The translations under genes were made by a program, and so were the position numbers. Of a stretch of 64,000 nucleotides of DNA, positions 36,301 through 48,300 are shown piece by piece (positions within the stretch are counted from its first letter, which is position 1; the number at the start of each line of letters is the position of its first letter). The DNA is from Trochalopteron elliotii (lineage: Eukaryota; Chordata; Aves; Passeriformes; Leiothrichidae), in contig JANPWX010000118.1 in assembly GCA_024734555.1 (NCBI GenBank), positions 1,079,705-1,143,704 of the forward strand. Reading direction: 5' to 3'. The notes beneath the pieces were generated by a model that saw only the letters and a program-made list of their open reading frames with translations, was not told the DNA's origin and did no database searches.

Positions 36301-39300
36301 AGTCCACCTGCCTTATATGAAATGAATTGTTAACCTTTAAAAATAATGCCACACATTAATTTGAGAGATAGAACAGATTTAAAAAATATGATAAAGGGGG
36401 CATACTTGAATGTTTCCTGACTTAACAGAGAAGTATCCTTTATTATTAGCATGGCTACTCGAGGCTATCAGCCTAACCCCCCGCCCCAAATATTCAAGAC
36501 TTCAGTTCTGAAGATCAAAACTCTAAACAGAATTTTCTACTCTGAAAACTCTGGGAATCTGATTTACTTTGAGTATTTGCTAAAGGCACACACATCTCCT
36601 GCAATTCAGCATGTTGCTGTGAAGTCAAGGCCATGGGGAGCCCACAGGAGGGCAACAAGAGGAAGAGGAGACACGAGGATCCTGCTGTGCCCCTGGAAAA
36701 AGCACACAGCTTGGTGTGCCTTGGCAATAAGGGAACTGGCTTGTACTTCAGCTATAATGAGACTTCTATGAGGAAAATGTCTATTTTCCTCTCTATTTGC
36801 CCCTATATGGGCATCTCCTGATCCCCAGTCAATGCTCAGCTGCGTCCAGTGAGTCTTTTCCTCCTTGCAGTCACTTCTCAGGGGAAGGGGGAAGCTCTCA
36901 AGCAATGAGAATGCAAGATTATTTTAAGGGATGAGAAAATGTAATTGAAAAACCACATCAGTTGGCCAGGGTCTCAGAAGCATGTGGGTACATTGCTGTA
37001 ACAGCTTACCAGGAGGAAACACGCCGCATTTCAGGTGAACACTGATCTTTTAATGTAAGGTTGAGAATAATATTTATATACTGACTCACTAAGATTTATG
37101 TTTCTTTATAAATCACACATGCACTTAAAAAAAAAAAAAAGTAAAAAACAACTTCAGGATATTCATGGCTTCCAGAACTCTACATAAATCAATTGTACCA
37201 CAATCCCACAGGCTTTAACACAAACACACGCACACACTCATTTGTTATCAGGGATGTTCACCCATCCAGGCCATCAACAGAAGGAACACGACAAGAACTG
37301 CCAAGAGATGACCCCAGACAAAGCCCTTCTGTGCTTAAGAACCCCAAAGCTCAACTCAAAAATCAGTATTCCCAGTGGTGTGGCTTGAGTAACTGGCTGA
37401 ACTGGAGCCCTGGATCAGCACATGCATGTAACATCAGGGAGCCTGGGATCCAAAAGCAAAGCCAGACTTGGCAGATTTAAAGCTCTGAGCCCACTGTTGG
37501 CATTATCACCACATTCAACAGGGCAGTGTGAGACTCGGTGAGGGGCCTGGATAGACCAGGAGTGAGAACAGAGAGGATGAGGAGAGCTTCATCCCCACCT
37601 TCCTCAGCACAGAAAAGATCAGAATGGATGGAGATGGAGCTTGTAAAGTAAGTGCTGGAGAAGCCAATGCTTCAGCTTTAGCAAAAACTCCCAGTGATAA
37701 CTTTTCAGAGATTTTCAAACTTCTCTTGGTCTTCCCACCAGGAATCAGTCCTGTAGCACAGTTTTGTATAGATGCAGAGGCCATGCACAAAATCTGGTTT
37801 CTGCCTTCCCATTCCCTCCAGCAAGATAAGCAAACCAAGACTCATTCCATCAGATCTTCCAACAATACCTCAAAAGCCACCTGAAGACAGTCACAAAGCA
37901 CTCAACGAGAAGATAAAAACTCCAGAATTCAAAACACAAATTCCCAGAGGAGAGCAGCAACCCTGGGTGGCCAGATGCCCTGAGGAGACCATCCATACCT
38001 GTAGCACTGATGGCCACATCCCTCCTGGTGCTGCAGGAGGCAGGTGGTGAGGGGGCCAGAGGAGCCAGGCTGAGCCAGGGTCCGCAGGGCCACGGCTGCA
38101 ACGCCCACAAGGGGAGAGGAGAAGTTGAGAAGCAGTGAAGCAACCTGGGGGGATGGGTCCTCCTGGCTGTGGGTCACATTGATGACGAGAGGGTTGTGCT
38201 GACACGACAGCTCGTGCATCCCTGTGAGACAAGGCAAAGAAAGAAGTGACCAGCCCAGCTCCAGGGATTTGCTTTTGGTTCACATCTGTTTCCCCCACAC
38301 ACCAACAGACCAGCTTGAAAGGCAGAAGATCCTGCAAGGAGGGGCAGGGGACAGCAGTGAGGGATCACAGCCGTGGCTCCAGGTGTCCCTTTTGGTGTCA
38401 CAGCCCACAAGTTGCTCACCCAAAGAGTGGTTCTGTCCATCCGTGTCAGTCAGCTGGACGGCGACCACTGGCTTGTGCCGCTGGCGTGGGACAGTGCCAG
38501 AGGAGGCCAGGAAGAGCAGGAGAGAGGTGGGCACTGCAGGTCTCTCAAAGCAAACCTAGGAGAGGGAAGGAGACACTCAGAGAGCAGGCACACCAAATAG
38601 AGCAAGAGAGAGAAAGAGGGAGCAGTAGGACAGCAGGAACAGGCATAAGGGGTCAGAGACCTTGTGGGGTTGCAAATGGTTGCAAAGGTGGGGAGGAGGA
38701 AGGAAGGCAGCCAAAACAGTCCTTTCCCTCTGGATTTCCCTTCTTCCTTCTACAAGCCTTCTCCTCATGTATTCAGTCCCACCCTGACATAAAGTTAGGG
38801 CATCTTCACAGCACCCACATTTGCTACTCTTCAAATTGAGCGAGACCTGGATAATCTCTTTCCTGCTTCCCCTTCACCAGGCTTGAGACGCCCACCCCAC
38901 AAAGAGCTGGCCAGGCAAGTGAGGCACCCAGAGAAAGCAGCAACCAGCCTTGCCACCCAATATTTCCAATTAAAAAAAACCTCAAAAAAAGACAAAAAAC
39001 AAAACAAGCCCAAAGAATGTCCCCAGTACCCACTGCGACAGCAAACTGTCCACCAGCCAACACGTGGAAAGATTTGTGGGAAGAAGTCCTGCCTGCTAGG
39101 AGAGCCAGCAACTTGCTACTTGTCTACAACCCTGAAGGCAGCTGGAAGTAGCTGGGAAACTCATGGCAGAGCAGATGTTCTTTGGAAGTAAGAAGACAGA
39201 AATGTTTTTCTCCCCCACCCTGGTACCCCCCCTTTCCCCCCCAGTGCCGAGATGTGTTTTGATCAAGATCCGCCCGATACAGCGTTTTTGTGGAATGCTG

Positions 39301-42300
39301 GCGTGGTGGAAGCTCAGAAATTCGAGGCAAAGGTGTATTTGGAAAGAAGACAAGTCCTGGCTGGCCAGGCACAGCCCAAGGAGCAGACTGTGGGAACAGA
39401 GGGGACAACCATGCAATCCATGATGGCAGCCTAGCCTCAGGGTGGTTTTTGCCACGTCAGGCATTGTTCACACACAGGAACAGGAGAAAACCTTGGGCTT
39501 CAGCCCAGGGGTCCCACCCTGCAGGGAGGTGCTCCATGAGCAAGGCCCCACTGCTGTCTCCTTGCTCCCTTAGCCAGGACTTTCTCACTTACAGGGCTGC
39601 CTGGCTGCAAGGAGTGGACCAGAGGGCTCAAATGTTTTTATTTGGTATATCTCCACTGTCTCCCTTGGTGAGATTAGTGGAGGAAGAAGGAAAAGAAACA
39701 GGAAAGCAAGAAGGGAGGAAAAGAATAAAAGAAGAGCCAGCAGTGCTCACAGACAAGAAGCCCCCCAAGACAGAGCTACAGCGATGAAGTCCCAAGGACC
39801 TGGATGATTTTTACCCAGCCTCCAAGTGTGGTTCCTCAGGGGAGGAGAGGTAGTTGGAGAAGTCAGGTGAGGTTTTCCCTCAACTACACATCTTGAGGTG
39901 GCGAGCCGTCTTTCCCTTTCCACAAAGTGCATCTTTGTGAGGATGAAAGGCACTGGCCCCAAGCAGCTGCCTTGATTAACCTCCCAATCCTTTTTCAATA
40001 CATATTATGTGCTTGGCCACAGCAGGCTATCTTCTTAATTCTTCTCCCTCCCTCTCCCCCTTTCTTATTTAATTTCCTGCATTACACATCCTGACTCGCT
40101 TACAAGTGATTTTGATGTCTTTCCTCATCAGGTGTATTAAAAACTGAGAACATAGCATGGCTGGAGATCTGCAAATTGTAACAATTCTCACGTGCAGACA
40201 GACCCAAGGGGGATGGCAGGTGCTCCATTCAGTGGCACAGACACATACCTCTTGCCCCCAACCTAATTATGGGACAACAGTGAACATGGTAAAAACACTG
40301 GCACTCCTTTTCCAGAGCAGTTGTGGATCCCTGGAGACATTTAATATCTGCTAGGGCTCTAAGCAACCTGGTCTAGTGGAAGGTGTCTCTGCTTATGGCA
40401 GTGGGGTTTGAACTTGAGGGTATTTAAGCTCCTTTCTGACCCTAACCATTCCATAATCCTTTGACCCAGCCATTCCCCTTGTTCATTGGTGCCACCTCTT
40501 CAGAAATGCTGTAGGAAGTGATTCCTACCACCTGATGAGTTTTGTGGTGCAGCACTAACCCAGGAGACACAGGTGAAACAGCTTTAAAATGGCCCTGTGA
40601 GCTGGTGGGCACCAAGCACCTCGTGCACATGGGTACACATGTGCATCAACAGCACCATTCCTGTCTGGGCAGGCAGCTGTGCTAGGCAAATTGTCAACAA
40701 AAAGGCATCTTTCCTAACCCAATATGTTACCAATCAGGCCAACTGTTAAAAAAAAAAAAACAAAACACAAAAAACCCCGTATTTATTACTAGTCCATAAA
40801 TAATTTTATGGGCGGAAAATAATAGCACTCCTAGAGAGAGCACAGAGAACCAGTAATGAAAGTCTTTAGTATAAACATCCATAGAGGAAGAGAAGTGACC
40901 ACAAGCTCCAATAAAACCGTAACATGTTTTAACCCCTGCAGAGAAGTGGAAAGCAAGCTTTCATCTAGGTAAGGCCGAGGGGGAGGATTACTGCTGCCCC
41001 TTTAGCAAAGGAGGAAAGGTTTGTCATGGCCAGAGACTGAAGCCAAAAGTGGGTTGTGAGCACACAGACAAGGAAGAGAGGGAAAATTAGAAGGTTAAAG
41101 GAAGTTGTTCTGGAGAGAGAGAGGACCTCAGAGCAGCACACCCATGTTTATTGACTGAGGTTTGATGATTTACCCAGTTGTCTGAGCATCTGGGGGAAGA
41201 GGCCTTCTCTAGAGAACCTTGGACAAAACAGGGCAAGCTGCCCCTCAGAGTGCAGAGGCAGCAGCATGCCAGAGCCTGGCTTTCCAGCAACACCAGGCAG
41301 CAGCCACAAAACCTCTAAACTGTGCCTGTGGTCAGAAACCCAATGCTGTAAAAATCCCAGTGGCCTGACCCTCAGCCCTCCTCTGTCCCTCTTCTCTACC
41401 TGCTGGAACTGAGGGGTTTGACCCTCCTCCAGGGGCAGCCCCTGAGTCCCTGCTGGGCTGCAGGACCAGCATCCTGGGGCACAGACCTCTGGTCTGCAGT
41501 CATCAGAAGGACCAGCCACAGCTGGTTGTTGTGAGCTTGGGGTGCTCAGCACCCCTCAGGATGGCAGAGGATATCCAGGTGCCCTCTGCTGCTCTTCCCA
41601 GCCACGGGGAACAAAGGCAACTAGGACTTTAAACACAGCCTGTGCCTAGCCTTTGGGGGTGTTAAAGCACAGCTTGGCTGCAGGGGAAAGTCAGGAGAGA
41701 GTTGTTTCTCAGCCTCGAGGCATTTCTGTGGTATTTTGGTTTCATGCACAAGTCCTTCTCCTGGCAACCTGCCCCAGATGGGTTTGCTGTTCACAGTGGG
41801 AATGGGGCAACTATTTAAGACACAGGTATTTTAGGATTTACAAAGAGTGCAGTAGCATATGGAGTACTACATGAGTAGTTTTAAAGGTTGCTGTAGTTCC
41901 TACAGGACAGAAAAGGAAGGGTTTTGTCACCAGAGCTGGGTAAAGACAAACAAAATCCTTTGTGCCCAACCACACACCCTCACTTACCTTGAGCCAAACT
42001 CCCTCATCGCCCAAGAGCATCTTCTCATTTGGGTCCTGAGCATTCTCTTGGCTGGGAGCACAGGGAAACCAAGCAGCCTGTAGAAGGTCCTTTGGCACCT
42101 CAGGAAGGTGGGATTTACATACCTGAAAAGAGAGATTTATTTCAACCCAGAAGGTTGCAAGGAAAGGAGGGAAAAACAGCACCTACAAAACTTCAGGGAA
42201 GATTCAACAAATGTTGAGAAGGATCCCAAGGTGGCTCCTAGCATGAAGACAGTTTGGATGTGGCTTCCTAAGTGACATGTCACTGCCCACACACATGCAC

Positions 42301-45300
42301 AGAGGACCTTTGCCATTTTGGAGCACTGTAAATGTGTTTAAGCATCTCATGGTGTCTGTTGGGCTGAGTAACAAACAATGAGCCAAGCTGTGAGCTGGTA
42401 GGTGAGACCACAGCATCCTGATTTTGGCTGGGCTCATGAGATACAAAGGTGTGATTCATTTGCCTGAATAACACTCTTCTCTTCCATTCCATGCCCTGTG
42501 GCATCCCCACAGGGCTGGCAGACAAAACCTGGGAGGTACAGATGTCATTGTAAAGGAGCAGACACCTGAGCCCAAGGCACCTCAGACATGTATATCTGGG
42601 CAGTTTAATCATGCTGCAGGTCTCAGAAAGACCATTCCTCATATCAAGTCAGTAGAAACACACGTGTAAAAGGGCTAAATATGATCTCCTTACATATTTC
42701 TTGCCTTTCTTCAGCTTGCTAGGAAAGAACATACACACCACGTTAACACCAATCAGGCAAAATCCCTTCCAGGCTCTGCTCCAAAGCCCATATGAAAGAT
42801 GGGAATTCTCCCATTGATTTTTCCTTGGCTTCAGATCAGAGGCCTTGGGAGCAGTACAGATGCTGGTGTGTGCGTGATTTCATCCTTTCAGGCCCTGACC
42901 TTATAAGGTATTAGACTGACAGGATTTTTTTTAAGCCAACAGTGGGACAAGTCACATGCTCCAAGTCGAGCATTTGGCTGGTGGGTGGGGTGGTCTCTGT
43001 TCAGTGAAATGCATGGCTGGGGGAGGTGCTCCCTGCCAGGAAGAAGCACCTTTCCATGAATTGCAGTTCCTAAACTCAGAGATTGATGCAAGGGGAGTGT
43101 GAGAAATGCCCAGGTCTTCCACTCAGTCCCTGGTTGGAAAGGCAGTAATTGATGAATGCTTCCAGAGCTGATTTTGTTTGTGCCTTCCCCAGCACAGACT
43201 TTGCTAGAAAAGTCTCTTTTTTGTCCATGCCTTTACTCACCTTCACAACAGGCTCTCCAGTGACTAAGGAAGCAGGGCAGGACTTTGCATCCTGGGAGGC
43301 GTAGGCTCTCACTGCCCACAGATCCACATATCCCTCAGGGGTGTGTGGACCACAGTCCAGCATGCTGCTTGTCTTCTCAAAGGGCTCACACACACCATCC
43401 CCATCATGAACGTAGCACAGGCTTGGCTCCCCTGCAGGGAGAACAGGGATGGACTGCTTACAAACCAGGCTCCAGGCACACACACCCCCCTCCTCTCATT
43501 ATAAGAGGTTTGCTGTCTCATTAGCCTGGGCTTTTCCCACCACAAGGGCCTGACAAGATCCATGGATCACTCCAGCTGTTGTGATGAGGTGCGTGGCTCT
43601 CTGCTCTAAGGAGCAGTGTGAACAATGTACAGTTTTGACTCCTGCCTCAAAAGGAGTCAATCCATTTGGACCCATCTCAATCCAGTTGGACTCACCAACA
43701 CAGTTGAAGCCTTTTTCCTTTTTACACTTCCTGGAACAACCATCTCCATCCAGCAAGTCCCCATCATCACATTCCTCCTCCAGGCTCCTAAAAGGGCAAC
43801 AGCCAGATGTATTACCACCTTTGACTCAACATCCCCATGCTCCTGCCCAGTCATGAGTGAGGGCCCCTTATCTTGGTTCTATTTCCACAGAAGCAGTTCC
43901 AAAGGAAGAACCACACAATTAGATAGAGAAAACACCTTGCCAGGGGATAAAAAGAGGTTAAAGTCACAGCATTTGGGAGCAGACATTGACTTTGCTATAA
44001 GACCTGAGGCAAGAATTATGGGAGAAAGGGCAAAGTAGAGAACTAAGCATGAGGAAGACCTGTTGCTGAAGAAGGCAGGAGATTCTGAAATGGGGCTGGG
44101 GTTTCAGTGGGAGCTGGAGAGGAGGCAGGAGAAGGGAGAGACAGACGTTCTTCTCCCTCTCCCTACCCTGCTAAGAAAACTGGCTTCAAATGAAAGCGAT
44201 CCTGAGTATCCTGGAAGCTGAAGTCTGAAAAAGCTGAAATATGGGAACCTGAAATCATCATCTCCCAGGCAGAGCAGGTGAATAATTGAGCTCTCAATGT
44301 AGAGCTGGTGCATCCCTCATTATTTGGGGTCTCTGAGCAGAGACTGGACAGCTCTCTAAAGACACCACACCACGTGGGACTGTGCTTGTTGCAGAATCTA
44401 CTCCTGCAGGGCCCTGTACAAAAAGTTACACTGCCCACTTCCAAAGGCAGATCCTTTGGGATGGACCCTGCAACAGCTCGCTGAGATGGGCCAGAATCCA
44501 AGCACTGAAGTCAAGAAGAGAGGCTGTTCAGGTTGAACCCCTCACACAGACCACGTCTCTCAAAAAGACCATCTCCAACTTGTATGCATGTGGCATTTTA
44601 CAAAACACCAGCTCCAGAGCTCAGTCTGCTGGAGGGATGTTGTGCAGCATCTTCAGCCATGTACCCGAGCACAAAGGACCCACCTGCTGCTTCCCTTTGG
44701 GGCAGGATGACCTGACAGCTTAAAGAACCTCATCTGAGAGCCTGAGTTTTTCAACTTACGTGGTCACCTTGCCATCCCCACAGTAGGGTGTTCCATGGAC
44801 ATGGACAAGCGGCGGGGAGGCTTCTCCTGAGGTTGCCCCAGAGACTACCTGCACCTGGTAGTGGTACACCTGCCCAGGTGTGACTTCCCTGCAGGAACAG
44901 AGAGAACTTGAGGGAACAGCAACATCTGCAACATTGAGGTTTGCTCACCACAGCTACAGACATCACATGCATATATCCATGCAGTATCAATCTGACGTGT
45001 CTTCATAAGAAACAGACACATCACAGGCAGAGCCTGTGGGAACAGTCTCTTTTAGGTCACTGCTTATTTCCCAAGGGTCTGAGCTAGGAAGAAGTGGCAT
45101 TAGCTTGAGTAATCATTTTAGTCATTGTGTTGATGGGGGAAACATAATCCTATGGGTTGTATTGACGAGGAAAATGTTTCTGGGTTTGATAAGCTCCTTC
45201 TAGTTAACCTGGACTCATGGACAAGGGTCGTGCTAGCATGGTGGGTCGGCCACATTCTTGCTCAATGGCATTGGATGCAGTAATTCCCACAGCAGTGGGG

Positions 45301-48300
45301 ACAGGAGGGAAAACAAAGCAGAAGCAAAACCATCTAGGGGTTCAAAGAGAGAAGACACAGGGAGGTCACCAAACCTGACTCGGCCACCCCTCCAGCCCAA
45401 GGCAGAGCAGCCCAGTGACTCACGTGTCGGTGAAGTGGCGATGTGCCTGCAGGGGGGTGGCAGGGGACCCGTCTGCAAACGGGGGCTCACGGAGCACCCG
45501 GTACTGGATCAGTCTGCAGGCTGAGCACAGGGAGCTGTGGGGCCTGGAGGTCAGCAGGGCCGTGTCTATCTCCATCCTCTCGTCAAAGGTGTAGATTTTA
45601 ACTCCAGACATCTTTCTAGGGATATTCAGCTTCACAGTAAAGGGGACATCACAGAAGGTGTCCAGGGGGCCCAGGTGGATGGATTCCCCCTGCTCTGTCA
45701 GGATTTCAATGTCAGACAGTGCCTTGGGAGAGCCTGTGGAGAGGTATGTGGTCCAGAGGGTGAGGGAATCGGGGTAGACAGGGTGCAGGAAGCGCAGCTC
45801 CAGGATGCAGCCGTCCGGCTGGGGACACGGCACGGTCATGTTCATGTCATACAAGTGCAGCTCTGGGCTCCAGGCCTGCAGACTGGGCTCACAGGGCTGA
45901 TCCACATCTGGAGGACCTGGGACAAGGAGGGAGCTGGTGAAAACCAGGGGATCCACAGGAGTGATCTTCCCTGTAGGTGCTTATACGTGTCCGGGCTATA
46001 ACTGCAAACCTGTGTGGGTTTGCACCCACTACAGGCATGTCCTAGACCTGCTCTAACATCCTGGAAAGCAATAAACTCCACTGGTCTCCCAGCTCCTGGG
46101 TACTTGGACATACACACAAGGCTCAGCAGACCTAGTGTCTCACAGGCCTCTCAAATGGGAACAGTGGTATCCACACTGCAGCTGCAAAGATCTAGGGACA
46201 GCCTAGACACAGCTGAGGAAGGTGAAGCTTGCTCTGTAGCCTCGCAGGTGCAGAAACTTTGCCAAAGGCACCTGAATGCTCCAAGCAGAGCAGAGACTGA
46301 AGCTTTGCACAAGCATGTGCTGAGACAGGTCATAGCCAGGAAGGGACCAGGTCCGAAGCAGGGCTGGAAAGCTGTTTTTCCAGAAGAACCTCCAGGACAG
46401 TGCCCAGGCTAATCTCAGAGCCCCAACTTGCCTCCTCTGATGGTGGATTAGGACTCAGCAAGAGAAATGGAGTGCTGGCCTTTCAGATCCAGAAAGGATT
46501 ACTGGAATTTATCATTCTGTAGTAAAAATACCCTTGTCTTCATTAGCCACTGAAAGCATTTCTTAGGGTCCAGCAGCAATTCAAAGCCTTCACCCATTTA
46601 AAACAAGTCTAAAAGTTTCTGAAACCAACAAACTCTCTCTTTTTATCAGAGCAAACAAGCAGTTGTGACAACTACAGACACACAGAACCACATCCTCTGG
46701 CTCTGCATGGTTCAGCAGCAGCACATGCACCTCACACAGCTCCCAGGACCAGCTGCCCTGGTCTCCTGCCTCCTCTACCCTGCTCCTGGAGGAGCTGAGG
46801 CAGCAAGAAAATCCCAACAGCTCCCATGGCAACTGCGTGACCCCAAAAGTCACCACTGTGCCCACAAGGTGGGTCTCCAAACCAACATCTGGGTCCCAGC
46901 ACAAGAGAAGTTGTAGGCTGCTGTCAGCCTTGCTGGGGTGGAATAGACTGCCCAGGGCTTGGCATAGACACAGTGTGACTCAGCACAGAGCTCCTCTTGC
47001 TCTCTTTGGACAAGATCAAGTCTGTGAATGCCCCTGAGGTTTTGAATGAGGTCCCAAGATCTATATTTTAAGGCTGATTTCAGTTAAATGCTCCTCCCTT
47101 TGGTCAGCATTTCTCAACAACACCTGTCTGAACAATGATTTGGGTTAATATTGAGGTGCCAATCAGTTTGTCCAAAGCCATCTGGCTATTACCAGGTTTT
47201 TCCTGGGCACCAGGAAGCCCTTCCTGCACTACAGAACCCTTGCAAAGGGAAGACAAGTGATGCTCCAAAAAAAATTTTAAAATCGTATTCTTTTTCTTGT
47301 ACCAGAAAGGTTCTGTCTGGGGACTCACAGAGAGGAAAAGAGAGAAAACATTTACCTTCTGCTTCTTCTGGGGTCCAGTAGCCAGAGGAATCACAGACCC
47401 GAGGGGAAGAGGCCTCGTGCACGTACTGACGGAAGGTGCCATCCTCAGCACAGCTGTCACACAGTGTGTCCTGCTCCCTGCTGACAGAGCACACACCTGC
47501 CATGTCTAAGGAGGACCAGGCAACTTCCCATCCACATCTGTCTAGGTGGGACCAGACAGGAAGTTGGAAAAGCAGAGCTGAGGTCTCAGAAACTCCCTGG
47601 GTAGATCATCCTGCTTAGAATAAGCTTCTTCAAAGACAGGGAAATACGAGTGCCCGTGGGACAGGCTGGATTTAATCTTTCCTCTTCTCCTTGATCTCTG
47701 GGGAGTCTTGGATGAACAACCTGTCCTGTTCCCCCAGTCAGAGCTAATATATCCCACACGTCCCAGGGCAATGCCTCTGGACTAGAGTGGGTGCAATTAA
47801 GGCGCTTTCTGCTAAACCCAGAGTCAGGTTTTGGCTTTCAGCATTATTGTAATACAAACCAGCAATGATAATGTCAATTCCTGTGCTCTCCAGAAAAGAT
47901 AAAGGCACTTTCCTGTGATAAGAGCCAGCCTCAGCTACTTTCCTTGATCAGTTCTTCTCAGAGGATGCATGACTGCCACAATGGATCAGCTCCTGAGACA
48001 GTTATGAATGACAACTTGGGATGGTCCCAAAGTGCCTCCCTTCAGGACCCATGTTTTCCTGCTTCCAAATCACTCCATTCCCCAACAAAGCAGTATATTT
48101 GGATGACTCAAGGCTCCCCAGCACTCAGGGCCTCTCCTGCCTGTGGGGTGGCATACATGTGCTCTTGTTACTCCTGAGCAGAAGGCCCATTGTAGAGAGC
48201 ACCAGTTCTTTGAAAAGTCAGCAAACACTGACCCAGGAGTGCCCCAGCTGCCATCAAACAGCATTTTCCTTTTAATTATAAAAGACAGCTTTATGAAACA

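Larger units (their letters stand above)
28814..37998 (-). other. PAPPA2: PAPPA2 9.2 kb intron between window exons 11 and 12
   Basis: It contains an LTR-like element (about 30130-30475), an A-rich stretch (30664-30732), an AT-rich low-repeat block (about 30930-31700), an old CR1-like copy (about 33760-34110), CR1 tails around 34868-35085, an AT palindrome (34670-34691), a GC hairpin (36130-36166) and an A14 run (37127-37140). The protein joins without a gap across it, so no missing exon is expected. Confidence 0.8.
38556..41987 (-). other. PAPPA2: PAPPA2 intron between window exons 9 and 10
   Basis: 3432 bp with A-rich stretches at 38971-39006 and 40748-40774 and a plus-strand CR1 tail at about 40350-40457. 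No gene recognised. Confidence 0.8.
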
